Source: Armillaria gallica
Lineage: Eukaryota; Basidiomycota; Agaricomycetes; Agaricales; Physalacriaceae
Direction of reading: 5' to 3'
Assembly (NCBI GenBank): GCA_037576215.1
Contig: JBANDB010000011.1
Location: 186,001 to 250,000, forward strand
Length of the DNA stretch: 64,000 bases
Made by a program: the position numbers and the translations under genes. This document shows positions 22,657 to 34,884 of this stretch, piece by piece. The notes under the pieces are model-generated. The model saw nothing but the letters and a program-made list of their open reading frames with translations, made no database searches and was not told where the DNA came from. Each line of letters opens with the position of its first letter. The stretch's first letter is position 1.

Positions 22657-24249
22657 TGCTGACGTGGCTACTAAGCTGCGGTTGCACTAATCAAGAAGAT
22701 TGAGCTGTGTTGTCCTCGTGGTAGAAAAGGAACAGCGCACATCACAGAATGCTGTCGCACAATTGAGCTTGCCACCGCAAGCCGCGTTGCAGCAGGACAG
22801 ACGCCCAAAGGTACGTGTCCAATCTACTTCTGCTCACCGTCACAACCCAGCGGAGAAAACCATCGTCATTGATCAATCCCCAATTATAGACCAATATTAT
22901 GGATATTCAGCGATGTTGGTGCAGGACATTCGATTCCAAATCTCCTGGTCACACATTCAAGGAATTATACGTCCATTGAGTCCAGCGGTGATACGATCGA
23001 TGGGGCAGGGGTATCAAGAACATCAGACCCTTGGCACAGTGCGGCGAAGTATATGTTGATGTTATCGCTGTATTCAGTATCGGCGTGTTGATAATAAAGC
23101 ATTGTAGTGATCTTGGTGTAGGGAGCGCCTATTGAAGTAGGATATCAGCCCGAAGGTGACGGATTGGGTAGACAAGAGTTTTTTTTATCCTGCAGGTGTA
23201 CCCCAGCATGTTCTCGTTCACAAATAAGACCCTCGAGCACAGTACGGGCTAGAGCATTGAATCCAGATCAGGTGGGATATCAGGCCCATCGGAGACAGCA
23301 GCGGAAAGGCCTTCTTTCCATTAACCCTCGGTAAGTCCTTAGTGTAGAGCAGGGTCGAGGACTCTTGCTTCGAGACGTGAAATGGCCTTCCAGATATCTC
23401 CCCGACCGCAATCGGGATAGATGTTTCCCATTTTCATGAAGGAATGCGGTGGTTACGATGTTCTACAGGAGAATAAGAACTGAATGTGACCAGAACTCGA
23501 GAGACTTACCTCTCCGCTTGAAACGATTCGTGAAGTGTGTGGTCGAAGTAAAGTCTCATGTCAATGATGTCACTCAAACTCCGAAAAGCAGAGTAATGAG
23601 TATGTTCAAAATAACACGGAATGCTGATAGTTCATGGGTGCGAAGAAAGCTTCACAGTCTTAACTGAATCACTCAAAGTCAAGCGGTTCTCAGTGAATGG
23701 TAATATTGCGGGCTATAGAGTATGACATTCACGATGACCCTAGGCTAGAGAAGAAAAAATGGTTGAGCAAAGGGGAGATTCGACAAAGGTTGGGACATAC
23801 TTGAGCAGCCGACATCTCGTTGAAATCGATATTCAGGTATTGATTCTGCGTTGCTTTCCTCCTGCCAATAATCTCTGTTTCAGCACCCGGTAGCAGGGAT
23901 GCCTGTGTGCCACGAATCTAAGCAGAGAATGGTGGTCGAAATTCAGAGATACACCGCTCTCGCCCTTTTCCGAGCCCTCGGTATTATGTACTGTAGGCGT
24001 TAGGTTACTGGCCCAGTCGCCACATATAAAGTTGTTAAACTGACACGTACCATGATTTCTTGAAGCATACGAGGGCTATGTTCAGATCATCTTCGGAGAT
24101 TAGCCGGTTCTTCTTCAATTAAGACTGTAATCAGTGATAATAAGAGGTCGTATGGGAAGAAGCGTACAAAGCCCGTCTGCAATTGAACTTGTTAGTTCAG
24201 CTGGCATCGGACAATCACCAACAATCCTTCACGAGACTGTCATGGACAG
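22657..24249. other. Region without a recognisable gene, upstream of HET-C
   Basis: Includes the promoter side of HET-C. Short plus-strand frames (22700-23059, 23449-23667) carry no recognisable motif. Minus-strand sequence near 23750-24200 has several GTACGT/GTATGT donors and may hold further exons of the gene described at 24250-26600. Confidence 0.35.
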
Positions 24250-26600
24250 GTATACGGGCGACAGATCCCATCATTCGAGAGAATAGTCTTCGCATGGCAA
24301 TGAATGTCGATATTCGAACATGGTTGAATAGGTACTACAAGATATAATGCGACGTCAGCGGAAGCTGCATTAAGAATTACAAAGTATTGACCTTTCCTGC
24401 AATGTCCAGCACCTAGCATTTATTGCTGAGTTCTGAGGAGCTAAATGCGAGGGGTGAGCACAGCGCAGGCGGCTTCATCATACATACTTACCATCTACAA
24501 CTCATGATTATTCGCAAACTCCTGTATGAACACAGGTCGGGATTATAGAGGCGGCGAATGTTGCCATTCAGAGCAGATCACGACATCTGCGGCCTCTCCT
24601 TCAGAGGGAACAGTCGGCAGATATAACGGTTGAACTCCATCATCATGGGTGAGTGGACAAAGTTCTTTATCCGAACCGGGTGACGTAAAAGCCCTAGTTG
24701 AATGTGATGGAACAAAGACGTTGCAGGACATAAGTACTACAACGGTAAGCAGAGATGAGAGAAGTAGGAGAAATTTTCATAAATGTACGTACTGAGCAGG
24801 ACCGCCGAGAAAGATTATCACGGAGGGATGGTCTTCGCAGCGAAAGTGGGAAGCCTTTCTTAAAATGAGCATAATATGCGAAGTAAGAAGATGGATATCA
24901 AGTAAACGTCTTGGTGATTCACGCTCCTAGAATGCCAGCCGTGGTCCAAGGACCATATGAAAATTCCGAACAGGACGATTGAAAGAGCTTGTACACTGAC
25001 ACAACGGTTGCTGTGGTCGAAGCTGTGGATCGTCGCTCCCGCAGGGAGAATATGATGAACTTTTGTAGTATTAACGTCGTTATTAATGGGAGTACAATGT
25101 TCTAGTCACCTGGTATCAGTAGATAAACAAGGCTGTATTGTCGTGGTACGAGAATGAGATTCCGGTATCGATCCAAAGATTCAGATACGCACCACATCGA
25201 AAATACGATAGCATATATGCATCCGTTTCGACTGCATCCTATACTGGGGGCTAGAAAATAATGATAAGCATCTTTTCGTGGTTGTGGCCGCCAGCGAAGG
25301 GCTCACTATTACGCGAGCAAGGTCTTGAAAGCGTCCATTTTTATCAGCGGTAGAAGAAGTCTGGGTAAGTATCGAATGGATAGAGCTGAGACAGACAGCA
25401 CAGCTCATGAAAATTTTCCGAATGAATGCGAAGTGCACATACCTAGTTCGCGAACGCAACATGGTATTACGAGAACAGAAATGAGGACGTGAGACGTGCG
25501 AAACTAAACAGAATGTTGTTATCATCGAACTGTTATTTTCATCCGCAGCGGAGAGCGGAAATCTGGAGAACAACTTCGTCTCGGACGCATCAGCAGACAA
25601 AGGAAGGTTGCAGGACTTCCGAATATGTGATGGAAAGACCAACAGATGTAACGAGTTGCATGAATGGTAGATCGAAAGGTCCCGGTCAACTTTGATCAGG
25701 AAACTTTCGTGTCTAAATCTAGGTTAGCACCGTCAGGGCAGTTTTGTCCTAAAAACACATACCAATAATCCCCAAAGCCTATGCTAGAATGTGAACTCCG
25801 AAGGCGGCATTATCCAAAGCCCATCTAGCGGAACGACCTTCCGACACAGGTAGATATGACTCAGTGGAGCCAGCGCGCGTAGAAACGGATGTAGCTTTCA
25901 GTGGAGAGATAGCTGATAGAAGTTCATGATGGGCGATATCACAGACACCGCGTAGAAGTGTGGCAGGACATTCGACAGGTATATTCTTGGGAAAGTTGGT
26001 ACTATCTGGCGGTTGAAGGTAACCGTTTCAAAATGGAGTAAACACCAGGAAATCATAACGGTTTCGCCTCGTTGCCTTGATTAGAAGGAGAATCTAGTAG
26101 TGGCGCGTATAAGAAAAGTCCCCGGAAAGGCAAAGACACGCGGCTTACCTAAACCAACATCATTGCCTGGCATTCCCATGAATCGCGATTTTCAGATACG
26201 CTCTAAACACATATCAGCGACGTGACCATAAAACGCAAGGAACGGTGCTTACCAGTTGAGGGTCAAGGTACACGGTATTGACGAATCAGCGGCTGCAAAT
26301 AGGCATACAACAGGCTCGGAATCCTGATGTTCTAGAGTTCAGATTGCTGATCCCACGACCTCGTTTCTGCACCCAAGGTGTGAACACGGCTGTAAAAACA
26401 GGCGATCATACGCACCATAGTCCCTTCTTATCAGATTGTAGACTTTAGGTGCGTGAAAGTGAAGATTTAGACGGGGCATGAGAGATCCAGCTCCTACTGT
26501 GCTACCCGGCATATAGGTCTTCGTCGTTGATGGTGGTGATGGTAGTTCATCATCAGGAAGCACGGCCCGGAATACAGATTGGTTTTAGATTCCGGACGCT
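24250..26600 (-). CDS. Family X copy C: longest copy of an unrecognised multi-exon gene family
   Basis: Seen: a chain of minus-strand coding-like segments separated by short GT-AG introns. From 5' to 3': a start region near 26563; about 26007-25785 (NIPVECPATLLRGVCDIAHH); about 25705-25445 (KVDRDLSIYHSCN) ending at a GTATGT donor; a segment with SILTQTSSTADKNG; about 25080-24950 (ILPAGATIHSFDHSN, then a hydrophobic VQALSIVLFGIFIW); and 24731-24543 (SHSTRAFTSPGSDKELC). An intron near 25720-25765 has a textbook TGCTAAC branch site. Copy D shares the NVP...GLCD and VQA...SIAGTFF segments. I do not recognise the family. The hydrophobic stretch suggests at least one membrane span. Some joins meet stops in my reading, so either borders are wrong or the copy is damaged. 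Confidence 0.35.
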
Positions 26601-28202
26601 CGGGCCGTATTTTACCGTTGCCAGTCTTGCTCATTCCACCGATGACGTTCTACTACGAAGAGTGCCTCAATTACAACGATGACTCTCCTTCGAACCTGGC
26701 AAATGCTCACCTCCAAGGCACCCTAGACATAGTAGATACAAGCCTTTGTTTCTGTTCGTCCTCTCTTTTAAGAAGTGAGACCATTGAGGACATCTGCGGA
26801 TTCGACGCTATGCGCCATCACGCTCCCCTCCCCTTGTCAACGGCACTTGTCTCTTGTGATACAAGTACTCCTCTATCTACGTCATCCAAGTCTCCACTTT
26901 CAACGACATGACACATCTCGGAAATGAGCTTTACCGTTATCAAGCCTCTGCTCCAAATAATCGGGGATCGGTTCCACAAGCTGTCGAGGATATTGGTAGC
27001 TGCGTATGACCGCATGTATGGGAAAAACTGCCACAGATATCTTGGCTCTCATTTTCTCATAGCTCCAACCCTTTCGATGCACCATGGGGTCTTGGTCTTG
27101 ACTGCTCCACTTGGGGGAGACTTACCCGTCCATTCGACTCCTCTGGACTATTCTGCGCCCTTTTGGAACTATTCATCAACCCATAAAGAATTCATCTCTC
27201 TCTTGCGTGATTCATCCTTCTGATTATCCCTCGATCCACGCCCTGACAGAGAACCCAGGCAAATTATTCACATTTTCTTGAGGTTACAGCGGAGCTGTAC
27301 TCCTCCATCTTTCGCGACTGGTACCTATACATCGGGGCAAGCCATAAGGGGGATTAAATCGGACTTATATGCCAACAATACTATTACACATACCCGTACC
27401 CCAATATCTTGGCGAATACGAACAAGAACAAAAACAGGCGCCAAAATCATGAAGAATATTGCTCTATGCTCGCCATGCTCTGGATTAAGTGGCCGTCAAT
27501 AAGATTTCTTCAATCCACTGCGTACTCGCAACGGCTCATCGTTTCGTCGATTTCCCATCAAGTACCAAGCCATCGAGCTGTGCGAATCCACCCAATCGTG
27601 GAAAGGACTGGAATGCGCTTGCTGTAAGTATATATCTTGCCTTTTACGTCTGAGCCTCATTTTTATACAAGACGGATGGGCCTCGGAATCACATAAAAAT
27701 CATGAAGAAGGCTACGCGTTCACGGTTCCTTTCGGTAATTTATGCTTTCTCCAACTACTCACCGGAACGGGTTACGGGAATATCAGAAAGACGTCAAAGC
27801 ATAAACGGGTGCACAGCAGTAGAGCCTGCGGTACATTGACGCCGATAGTCTCTCTGGAAGATTATTACCAAAGGATTGCACTGGTTTCGATATCACAGCG
27901 AGTCGCGGAGGGTATTCGTGAGAAACTATGCGCACAACTTCTTGGCATCCGAAAGCAGGAGACGCTTGTCATGTTAGTTACAGGAGCCAATGTGAGTCGG
28001 AAATGCGAAACTTAATAACACTAGATATATTTATCCCTCATTCAATAAATATGCAACACAAGGAGAAGACATCCAACCAAATCACTCTGAGATCCGGCAA
28101 TCAAGGTCTTCCTGTGAAGGAGACAACTTATCACTGGGTAGTGAATACCTTCCGTCATCGGTGGATTAATTATTCGAATGTTGCTTGGGTCTAGCATTCA
28201 GC
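26601..28202. other. Region with unrecognised plus-strand frames
   Basis: Plus-strand frames at 26579-26911, 26924-27223 and 27809-28015 are open but show no domain. An inverted pair of CCGGAAT/CGGGCCG motifs sits at 26561-26610, at the 5' end of family X copy C. Confidence 0.35.
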
Positions 28203-29928
28203 CTAGGAAGGGTAAGCTACATGCAATCGCTTCAAGAAAATGGTGCACATTGCAAGCAGTGAGTTGATATACACTATGAAACTCTTTGTCAGTCATCATC
28301 AGCAAGTAGTGAATGCGACGGACACTTGGATAAAACGAAGTGAAAACCAAGAAATATCAAAGACTTCGGCCATATGATAAACTGCGAAAATTCCTGAGCT
28401 CCAGCCGCGTGAAAGTTAAGATGCCAGTGAAACGGACCGTGATAAGAATTATCAGTGAACATACACTGTCCAGCGTGTTAGAACAAATACAGGGGAGATC
28501 AATATATATATATATATATATTCACCTCGTAGCTAGTCCCGATATGAGTACAATTCGCATTAGACGAAGAAGTCCGGCGCCCGTTCTACCATGAATGAAT
28601 CAACTAAGTTTCAAGGTTCTAGGACGGAAACAGCGCACGTAGTAAACTTTATGTCCCGCCTGCTCTTGTGCAGGTAATAGCACATCATAGGGACCATGAT
28701 GAGATCCGCTGCCTCGATCGTGGAGAAAAAGATGCAAATCGATTTCTATATCATTCGCGTTAATTAGCGCCAGATGTTTAGAGTAAGAGCAATCAGATAC
28801 TTTACTGGTGTAAACATATAAGAGATTTGGTACGAAATGTCTGTCGAGGATTATTGTCCTGCAATATGCAGCTGCAAGGATTTGCGTACATTTCATAGGC
28901 CAAATCTGAGATGTAACTATCGTTAAAGTAAGAAGCAGTGAATGAAGTAGTACTCGCATATGGTAGTTCCTAAATGGATCAGAATCAGACAAATAATCAT
29001 GCCAGACACGTAGAAGAATTCTATTACCAAGTGAGGTGGTGACGGCCAAAAACTGTTTGATAAAGGGCAGGAATCTGATATATGGGGCTCTTAAAGCATA
29101 CTTACGACGAAAGACGGAAGAATCTTGTGAAAGTATCGTCCAACTATGGCAGAATGAGCAATGGAGATATCAACGTCCGCTATCCAAAAATACGAACGTC
29201 TCCATAGTCGGATTGCATATAGCCTAATGAGTATGACAATAAGTCTTCATTGGTGGCTTGCGAGTAGATGTTTATCTCATACCATTGAACATAAACAACA
29301 AGAGAGATCTAGCAGGGACTACATCAAGACAACAAAGTCCATGTGCAACTTCGCGACTTACATTCAGAGACAGTTGCAGCTGAATACGCCATCAGAGATG
29401 TTCGTGAGAAGGTTTGAGAAGAGTCACCTTCATGGTCCTGAAAAAATGAGTTTTCAATATGATTGACTTCGTGTCTCTGACCGAAAACATACCACAAGCC
29501 ATTTTCTAGACCACCAATCAAGTCCCCGAACATAGTAATCAGATAGAAATATAAGGCATGTGTACTCAAGGCGACATGAACAGTATCGAGGACCCTATAA
29601 ATGCGTAGAAATGAATTACCGCGACGGATGGACTTGACCGAACAAACCAAAGTATCGCAACCTATCCCGCATGCTTCAGTGTAGTGCCAACTTCAAAAGG
29701 GTAATGACATACGGAATACCGGTAAACCCACCAGTCGTTAGGGTACCTCTTGTAGTAAATGACCACTTGAAGATTCGATATTCCAAATAAACTTCCATCT
29801 ATATGAATGAAATGATAAATTTGCGAGTAAGGGAGGACGCATACATGGCAGCTATGATAGTACCGATATAGCAAGCGCCAAAAGTCGTGTCGATCGAAGG
29901 AATCGCTTCCAAGGGCTGCGTAGACATT
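28203..29928 (-). CDS. DUF6534-type integral membrane protein, 18 exons
   Basis: Seen: splicing 17 short introns gives about 278 aa. Exons: 29845-29928, 29713-29791, 29648-29661, 29493-29594, 29428-29437, 29362-29379, 29283-29308, 29198-29223, 29106-29143, 29028-29052, 28958-28969, 28890-28905, 28816-28858, 28639-28745, 28526-28585, 28438-28465, 28326-28381, 28203-28281. The protein shows the family signature in order: IYYKRYPNDWWVYRYS, WVLDTVHVALSTHALYFYL, WTMKLQ, LYAIRLWRLGRYFHKILP, DLIMVPMMCYYLHKSR, LMRIVLISGLAT. All phases agree, and the paralogue at 58303-60135 conserves most borders. Known: DUF6534 proteins are multi-span membrane proteins abundant in agaricomycetes, function unknown. 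Odd: a run of five T in exon 1 adds one base relative to the paralogue and breaks the frame after residue 15; intron 11 has a GC donor. Either a sequencing slip or an early pseudogene. Confidence 0.75.
28502..28521. repeat. (TA)n microsatellite in an intron
   Basis: About ten TA units lie inside intron 15 (28466-28525) of the DUF6534-type gene. The paralogue has a non-repetitive sequence at the same place, so the expansion is copy-specific. Confidence 0.8.
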
Positions 29929-31142
29929 ACGATTTACGAGGAAAGAATGTTTAGATAACGTTCTGCAGGTACTGCGTTCAGCTTATCTATGGGATGGTTG
30001 AAACATGGCACAGAACCAAGTACCAACATCAAAATATCACCACGCGGTGCTACATCCAAGTTTCTGATGCCAAGATATCAATACTGAGACACAAGCCTCA
30101 GCGGCGTAGACCACTGTTCGCAGTTCCAAAGGAGGATCGTCAGAAACATTTATGATGACCGTGGGGTAGTGGGCATCAGACCTATTTATATCCATCTTTT
30201 TTCGACGAAGGAGGCTGTGAAAACCTGCAGTAGAATCTGATAGAAGTGGGTATGCCTCGTTGTGCGAACAAATCGAATAGAATCACAGATGCTGAAACAC
30301 TGCTTTCTGTGTTTATGTTTTTAATTTCATTTAAGCTGTTTCGACGAATTAATGAACTCGCCTGATGTTACAGACACAACAGAGGCAGTATCTCATGATG
30401 GTGCGGGTAGATGGATGGATACATTCGTCGTCTGTGTTTATATTGCAACTTCGAGCTCCGTACCTGCGTTGGATTTCGATCTTCTTAGGAATCCGGGTAC
30501 AGGGAGTCGCAGGGAGGCCGTTCATTGTCCATGGTATTAGGGCTGAAGTTCATGTGTGAGCCCATTCGGGATAGATCATCACTTTGTATAATCGACCTTG
30601 TTTCGAGTCATAAACTAGATACCGGCCATCGATATCCGTTCATTTCCTTGTTCCCAACATGATAACTGAGAATAGAAATATTCTATCCGAGTAGTATTAG
30701 ATCTGCTATAAATACATGCTAAGTCAGTAAATCGCTGTTCTACACCATTACCACACCATCCATGTCCCTACCTGCACCGTAATATACTTGACTCTCCCAC
30801 GGGTTTCCTCGGATATTTGAGAGGAATCTCAGAGAAAGGCATGTTGATTTGAACCCATCATGCTAGCATGATGTTGATGGAGATAGCTCGACTCGGACAG
30901 ACACTCACACATTTACATCTCCCGTATTAATGGCCTTAGTGGTCAGCGCAATATTAGAGAATGATGTCTGTTGTGTCACTTCCTGTGTATGCCCCTTGGA
31001 TGCCTTGGATCTGTTCTTGATCACTCAGCCTAGTGCTGATGCGAGTGAGCGACCGAGAGCCGCATCGAGGAAGGTGATGATAAGTCACATTGAGAGCGGA
31101 GTTAACGTAAACTATATCGGCATGGAATGATTAGGGGTTTGT
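29929..31142. other. Intergenic region without a recognisable gene
   Basis: Short plus-strand frames at 30352-30540 and 30930-31130 have ATG starts but no recognisable motif. The first part is the promoter side of the DUF6534-type gene. Confidence 0.4.
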
Positions 31143-31880
31143 TCATATAAAGAACGTACCAGCAATCGAAAGCATAGCCTGCACCGCAAACAGACCGAAA
31201 GCCTTTCTACTACTCAAAGAGACGACCGCCGTTACCGCGAGCGTTCTCCTCACAGAGCCATGAAATCTCGACTGGAAGAACCTGTCTTGAGCCTGTTGGC
31301 AGAGTCGACGGCGACCTTCTTTGGAGAACGCCTCGGAGTCAAGAGATAGAGTCGCCAACAGTAGATCACAGAGTCCGACCAAGACGATTTTCGGGACATT
31401 GAATACAATTTGGGACAAGCACAATACATGCGTGACGCGAGGTCCCCAAGGTAAAAGGAATTCGGAAAAGCCTAGTGTTCTACGTTTCCGTGCATATGCG
31501 AGAAAGACCGAATTCTAGCATGTGCACGGATGTGATCTGGCATAACCGTAATCTGAAGACGACAGACGGCAGTGTTAGATAATGCGACAGATGCTAGCCA
31601 GATATAGTTCAAAAAAGTAGAAGCCAACATAAGGAAATGCGCGAACCAGGTTTGATGTTGAACAGATCGTTTGAGCTGAATGGCCGCATACGAGACTAAG
31701 AGAAGGGAATGGAAAAACTGGGAAAATCCACACAATATGAGCAGGTCTCCATATACCGACTGTCGCTGCCGCATCTCTTCGCAGGGATCTGTCGTCTTCA
31801 TGGTCAGTGTTCGTCGTTCAAATGGCACGGCCCAAGTCATACATTTTGGTATTCCGGATTCTCGGGCCGTTGCCTACCGT
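31143..31880 (-). CDS. Family X copy D: unrecognised spliced gene with hydrophobic stretches
   Basis: Seen: minus-strand frames at 31472-31840 and 31143-31424, joined by at least one intron (a GTTATG donor is near 31549). The first frame has a candidate start (MKTTDPCEEMRQRQ), then a hydrophobic stretch (FFHSLLLVSYAAIQL) and a second one (FLMLASTFLNYIWLASVAL). The later frame has NVPKIVLVGLCDLLLATLSL and ends VQAMLSIAGTFFI. Copies A, B and C match parts of it by eye. The 5' side carries the CCGGAATACC/CGGCCCGAG motif common to all copies. Inference: a membrane-associated protein family local to this cluster. Function unknown; exact exons unsettled. Confidence 0.4.
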
Positions 31881-32182
31881 GCCAGAACCTGCTCTCATTT
31901 CAACTACGATTGTTCTATAACCAAGAGAGCGTCGTTTTGCCATCCAGAATTTCCTCGCGGCTTTGGAGCCAATTTAACAATTTTGATTCAAGCTCAAGTG
32001 CTCAAGCTTGAAGATGTCAAGGCCCATTGATTATATTAGGCACTCATTTCCATTTTCTGACTCCTTCAAATTGGTTTCAACAGACGCATTTCGCTCTTTG
32101 CCCCTCTGCCATTCCTGTGAGCTCTTGAGTTAGGGATCCTTATCTTTAGACATTTTACCAAGTCTCAGTTCTGATGGGCATA
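31881..32182. other. Boundary between CpG-rich host DNA and the transposon domain
   Basis: No gene seen. CpG becomes sparse from about 32.3 kb onward; the boundary coincides with the broken end of a TA-type element at 32183. Confidence 0.4.
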
Positions 32183-32225
32183 CTGTACTATTTCGAACGT
32201 ATCTTCACGGGGTGTTACACGTTAT
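32183..32225 (+). mobile_element. Truncated end of a TA-target inverted-repeat element
   Basis: Preceded by TA, the sequence starts CTGTACTATTTCGAACG and continues CTTCACGGGGTGTTACACG. It matches the left end of the complete element at 57067-57319 for about 40 bp. No matching right end follows, so only one end remains. Confidence 0.5.
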
Positions 32226-32456
32226 GCACATCTTCACAGGGCCAGATCTTCACCAGTAGTTGTCACCCGTTACGGTTAAAACACATCTTCATTTTGTCAG
32301 CAGATTATAAGTAATTAGATTAGTGAGGGAAAAAAAGTGCCAGCTGCGCAACAAGAAATATCTAGTTGCTAGTTGGTTGCGTCCTTGAGCTCGTTGGAGT
32401 CGACACGAATAAAGCTAGAAATCATCTGGTGAGATATAGCAGTAGCTTATCAAAAT

Positions 32457-34884
32457 ATGCACGTATTATTGATCACTGGGAACTCCGATATTTGCAGATG
32501 GAATGAAATGCAAAGTAGAGGTGGTGACTACATTGATGTTCTCAGCAATGACAAGGCTTTTAACTCCTTGATGGTTCAGTCCCACTTCGCACTACTCAAG
32601 GAACATATGGAGACACACAACATTCCCTGGGAAAACATATACAACATGGATGAAAAGGGAATCCAACTTGGAGGTGGAAGAAGAAGCTCACAACAGAAGT
32701 TTTTCTTTTCATGAGCGGATACTTCAAAATACAAACTCAAGAGTGACGATCTACAGCTTGTAACCATCATTGAAGCAGTTTGCACTGATGGAAGCAGTGA
32801 TATACCCCCGGATTTGTTTTTGCTGGATCTACAAAGTTTCCAGAGTGGTTTACTGAACTGGATACAATGTGAGTTCATTGGTGAATATATCATTATCGCA
32901 CTGAGAATCATCTTACAGTGTTGCCATGTCCGAAAATGGCTGGACTGATGATTTCGTAGGGTTTGAGTGGTTTAAACAAGGGTTTGTCCCCAAAGCTACT
33001 GCTCAAAATAAATCTGGCGCCCTGATCCTGCTTATCTATGATGGCCATGGATCTCATACAACACTAGAGTGGATTGAGCATGCATGCGAGCATAATGTTC
33101 ATCTGTTCTGCTTACCTGTGCACACAACACATTGTCTTCAGCCTCTAGATGTCGGTGTCTTCAGTCCATTGCAACATGCATGGTTCATTCAATGTGATGA
33201 GATCTTGGAAGAAATGGGAAATGCGATGGAGCTGAGGGATGTAGTGGCCAAGTATATGAAGGTGCGATGCCCACGGCATTCAAATCAGAGATGATCCTGA
33301 AGGCATGGCGAAAAGCTGGAATAAGGCCAATCAATCCTGATATTTTTACTGAGGCTGACTATGCACTGAGTTACTCGACATCAACTCAGATGCATGTTCT
33401 CTCATTGTTCCCAACAAAGATGCCCTCTGTTCCAGATGCATCATCATCAGATGGATTTTTGATCCTCGCACATTGGCCTTTTCCGATCCACTCGATGATG
33501 ACTACGGCAAAGAATATGATGAAGAAAGTGACTCACAAAGCAGTTCTGACTCTGACATAGAGGAAACTGAATACAGGGATGACAATCAAGATAGAGGTGA
33601 TTCAATGTATTCCAGAGAGAGACAGGAGCCATCTATTCTGGGTCAATCAGAGTCGGAGATTCCAAATCCTGATCATACACCATCACAACCACGGTGGCTG
33701 GATCCTACACTTGCTGAAGAATATATTATTCCAGCGCAACATCTTGAACTTCAGCAGAGCACCATACCTCGACCTCGGTCTCCAGCACCTTCTCTTGCTC
33801 AACAATGTGATCTCAAGAAATCACGATCAATATCAGCAAGTCTTTCAGCCACTTCTCTAGGCTCTCGTTCATCCCCAGATCTTTCCTAGAATCTGCACAG
33901 TGAACCCAGTCCTCGTCTCGATACTCTGAACTGTCAAGGCCTTTTACAAGTATTCCATTCTTGGGCACTCATTCTACGTAGTCAAAAGAAATGCTAGAGA
34001 GAGAAAACCAAGAATTATGGCGAGAGCTTGCAGAGATGGAAGCTCAATGAGATGGTGCCGAGACACATGCAGTGTTTGTCAGTCGACAGGCTGCTGTTGC
34101 ACAGTATAAGTTGAATAAGACCAAAGAAAAGACTGCAGGCAAATTGGCATGCTTCCCAACATCATCTCAGGTTGTCACATCACAGCAAGGCCACAATGAA
34201 GCCAAAAAATATGAAGATTCACGAAAAAAGAAGCAGGATGCAGTGCAAAAGAAGAAACAGGCCAAAAAGATGAAAGAACATGAGGACTTGGTTTGACAAT
34301 CAACTCTGGTCAAGACGATGACTTTCACAGGCAGTCTTTCATCTAAAAACAAGACTGAGCTAGGTGATCTTGCAGCTGCATTGGATATCCCTTCAGAGGG
34401 TCTCACCATTGTCAAATTATGCGAAGATATTTCCCAATACTTCATGGATCATCCTGATATGAAGCTGGATGAGCAATATCTGGGCATTTTTTCTCATTCA
34501 CAGAAGTGACCTGTGTCAGCAGAGGCTGAAAACAAGGTGCCTTCAGCTAATGCATCCATATCAGAGTCACCTCCCCCAGCACAGCAACATCGTCTTGACA
34601 CAGCAGCAGTTGCTGATCCACCATTGCCAACATTTGGATCAGATCAGCACCCTTTCTCTTATATGCAAACATACCCTGCATCAGCCTCATATTCCTCTAA
34701 TACAGGAATCAGCAGTTACCAGCCAGCAGCATCTTCCAGCTATCAGTCACAACCATTGTTATCTTACAATCCCTATGTGCACCTTAGAGATTCTTCTCAC
34801 TGTTCATTTTCGAGTTCATCTGGGCCTGACAACAATGTCAGGGCTTCATACATGTATCCTAGTTTGTACACATACCATCAGTAG
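32457..34884 (+). pseudogene. Pogo-like DDE_1 transposase remnant
   Basis: Seen: in order, NIPWENIYNMDEKGIQLG (first acidic residue), LLIYDGHGSHTTLEWI (second) and HCLQPLDVGVFSPLQHAW (third), the DDE_1 superfamily endonuclease core. An AFKSEMILKAWRKAGIRPINP tail follows, then an acidic Ser/Asp-rich region (33473-33889), a Lys-rich stretch (34201-34296), a SAP-like FTGSLSSKNKTELGDLAAAL segment and a Ser/Tyr-rich end. The frame changes several times and has TGA stops at 32712, 34048, 34294 and 34507, each where Arg would fit. The N-terminal CENP-B-type DNA-binding domain is missing. Known: Tc1/mariner-superfamily pogo transposases cut and paste at TA. Inference: a dead 5'-truncated copy. CpG is almost absent. 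Confidence 0.8.
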
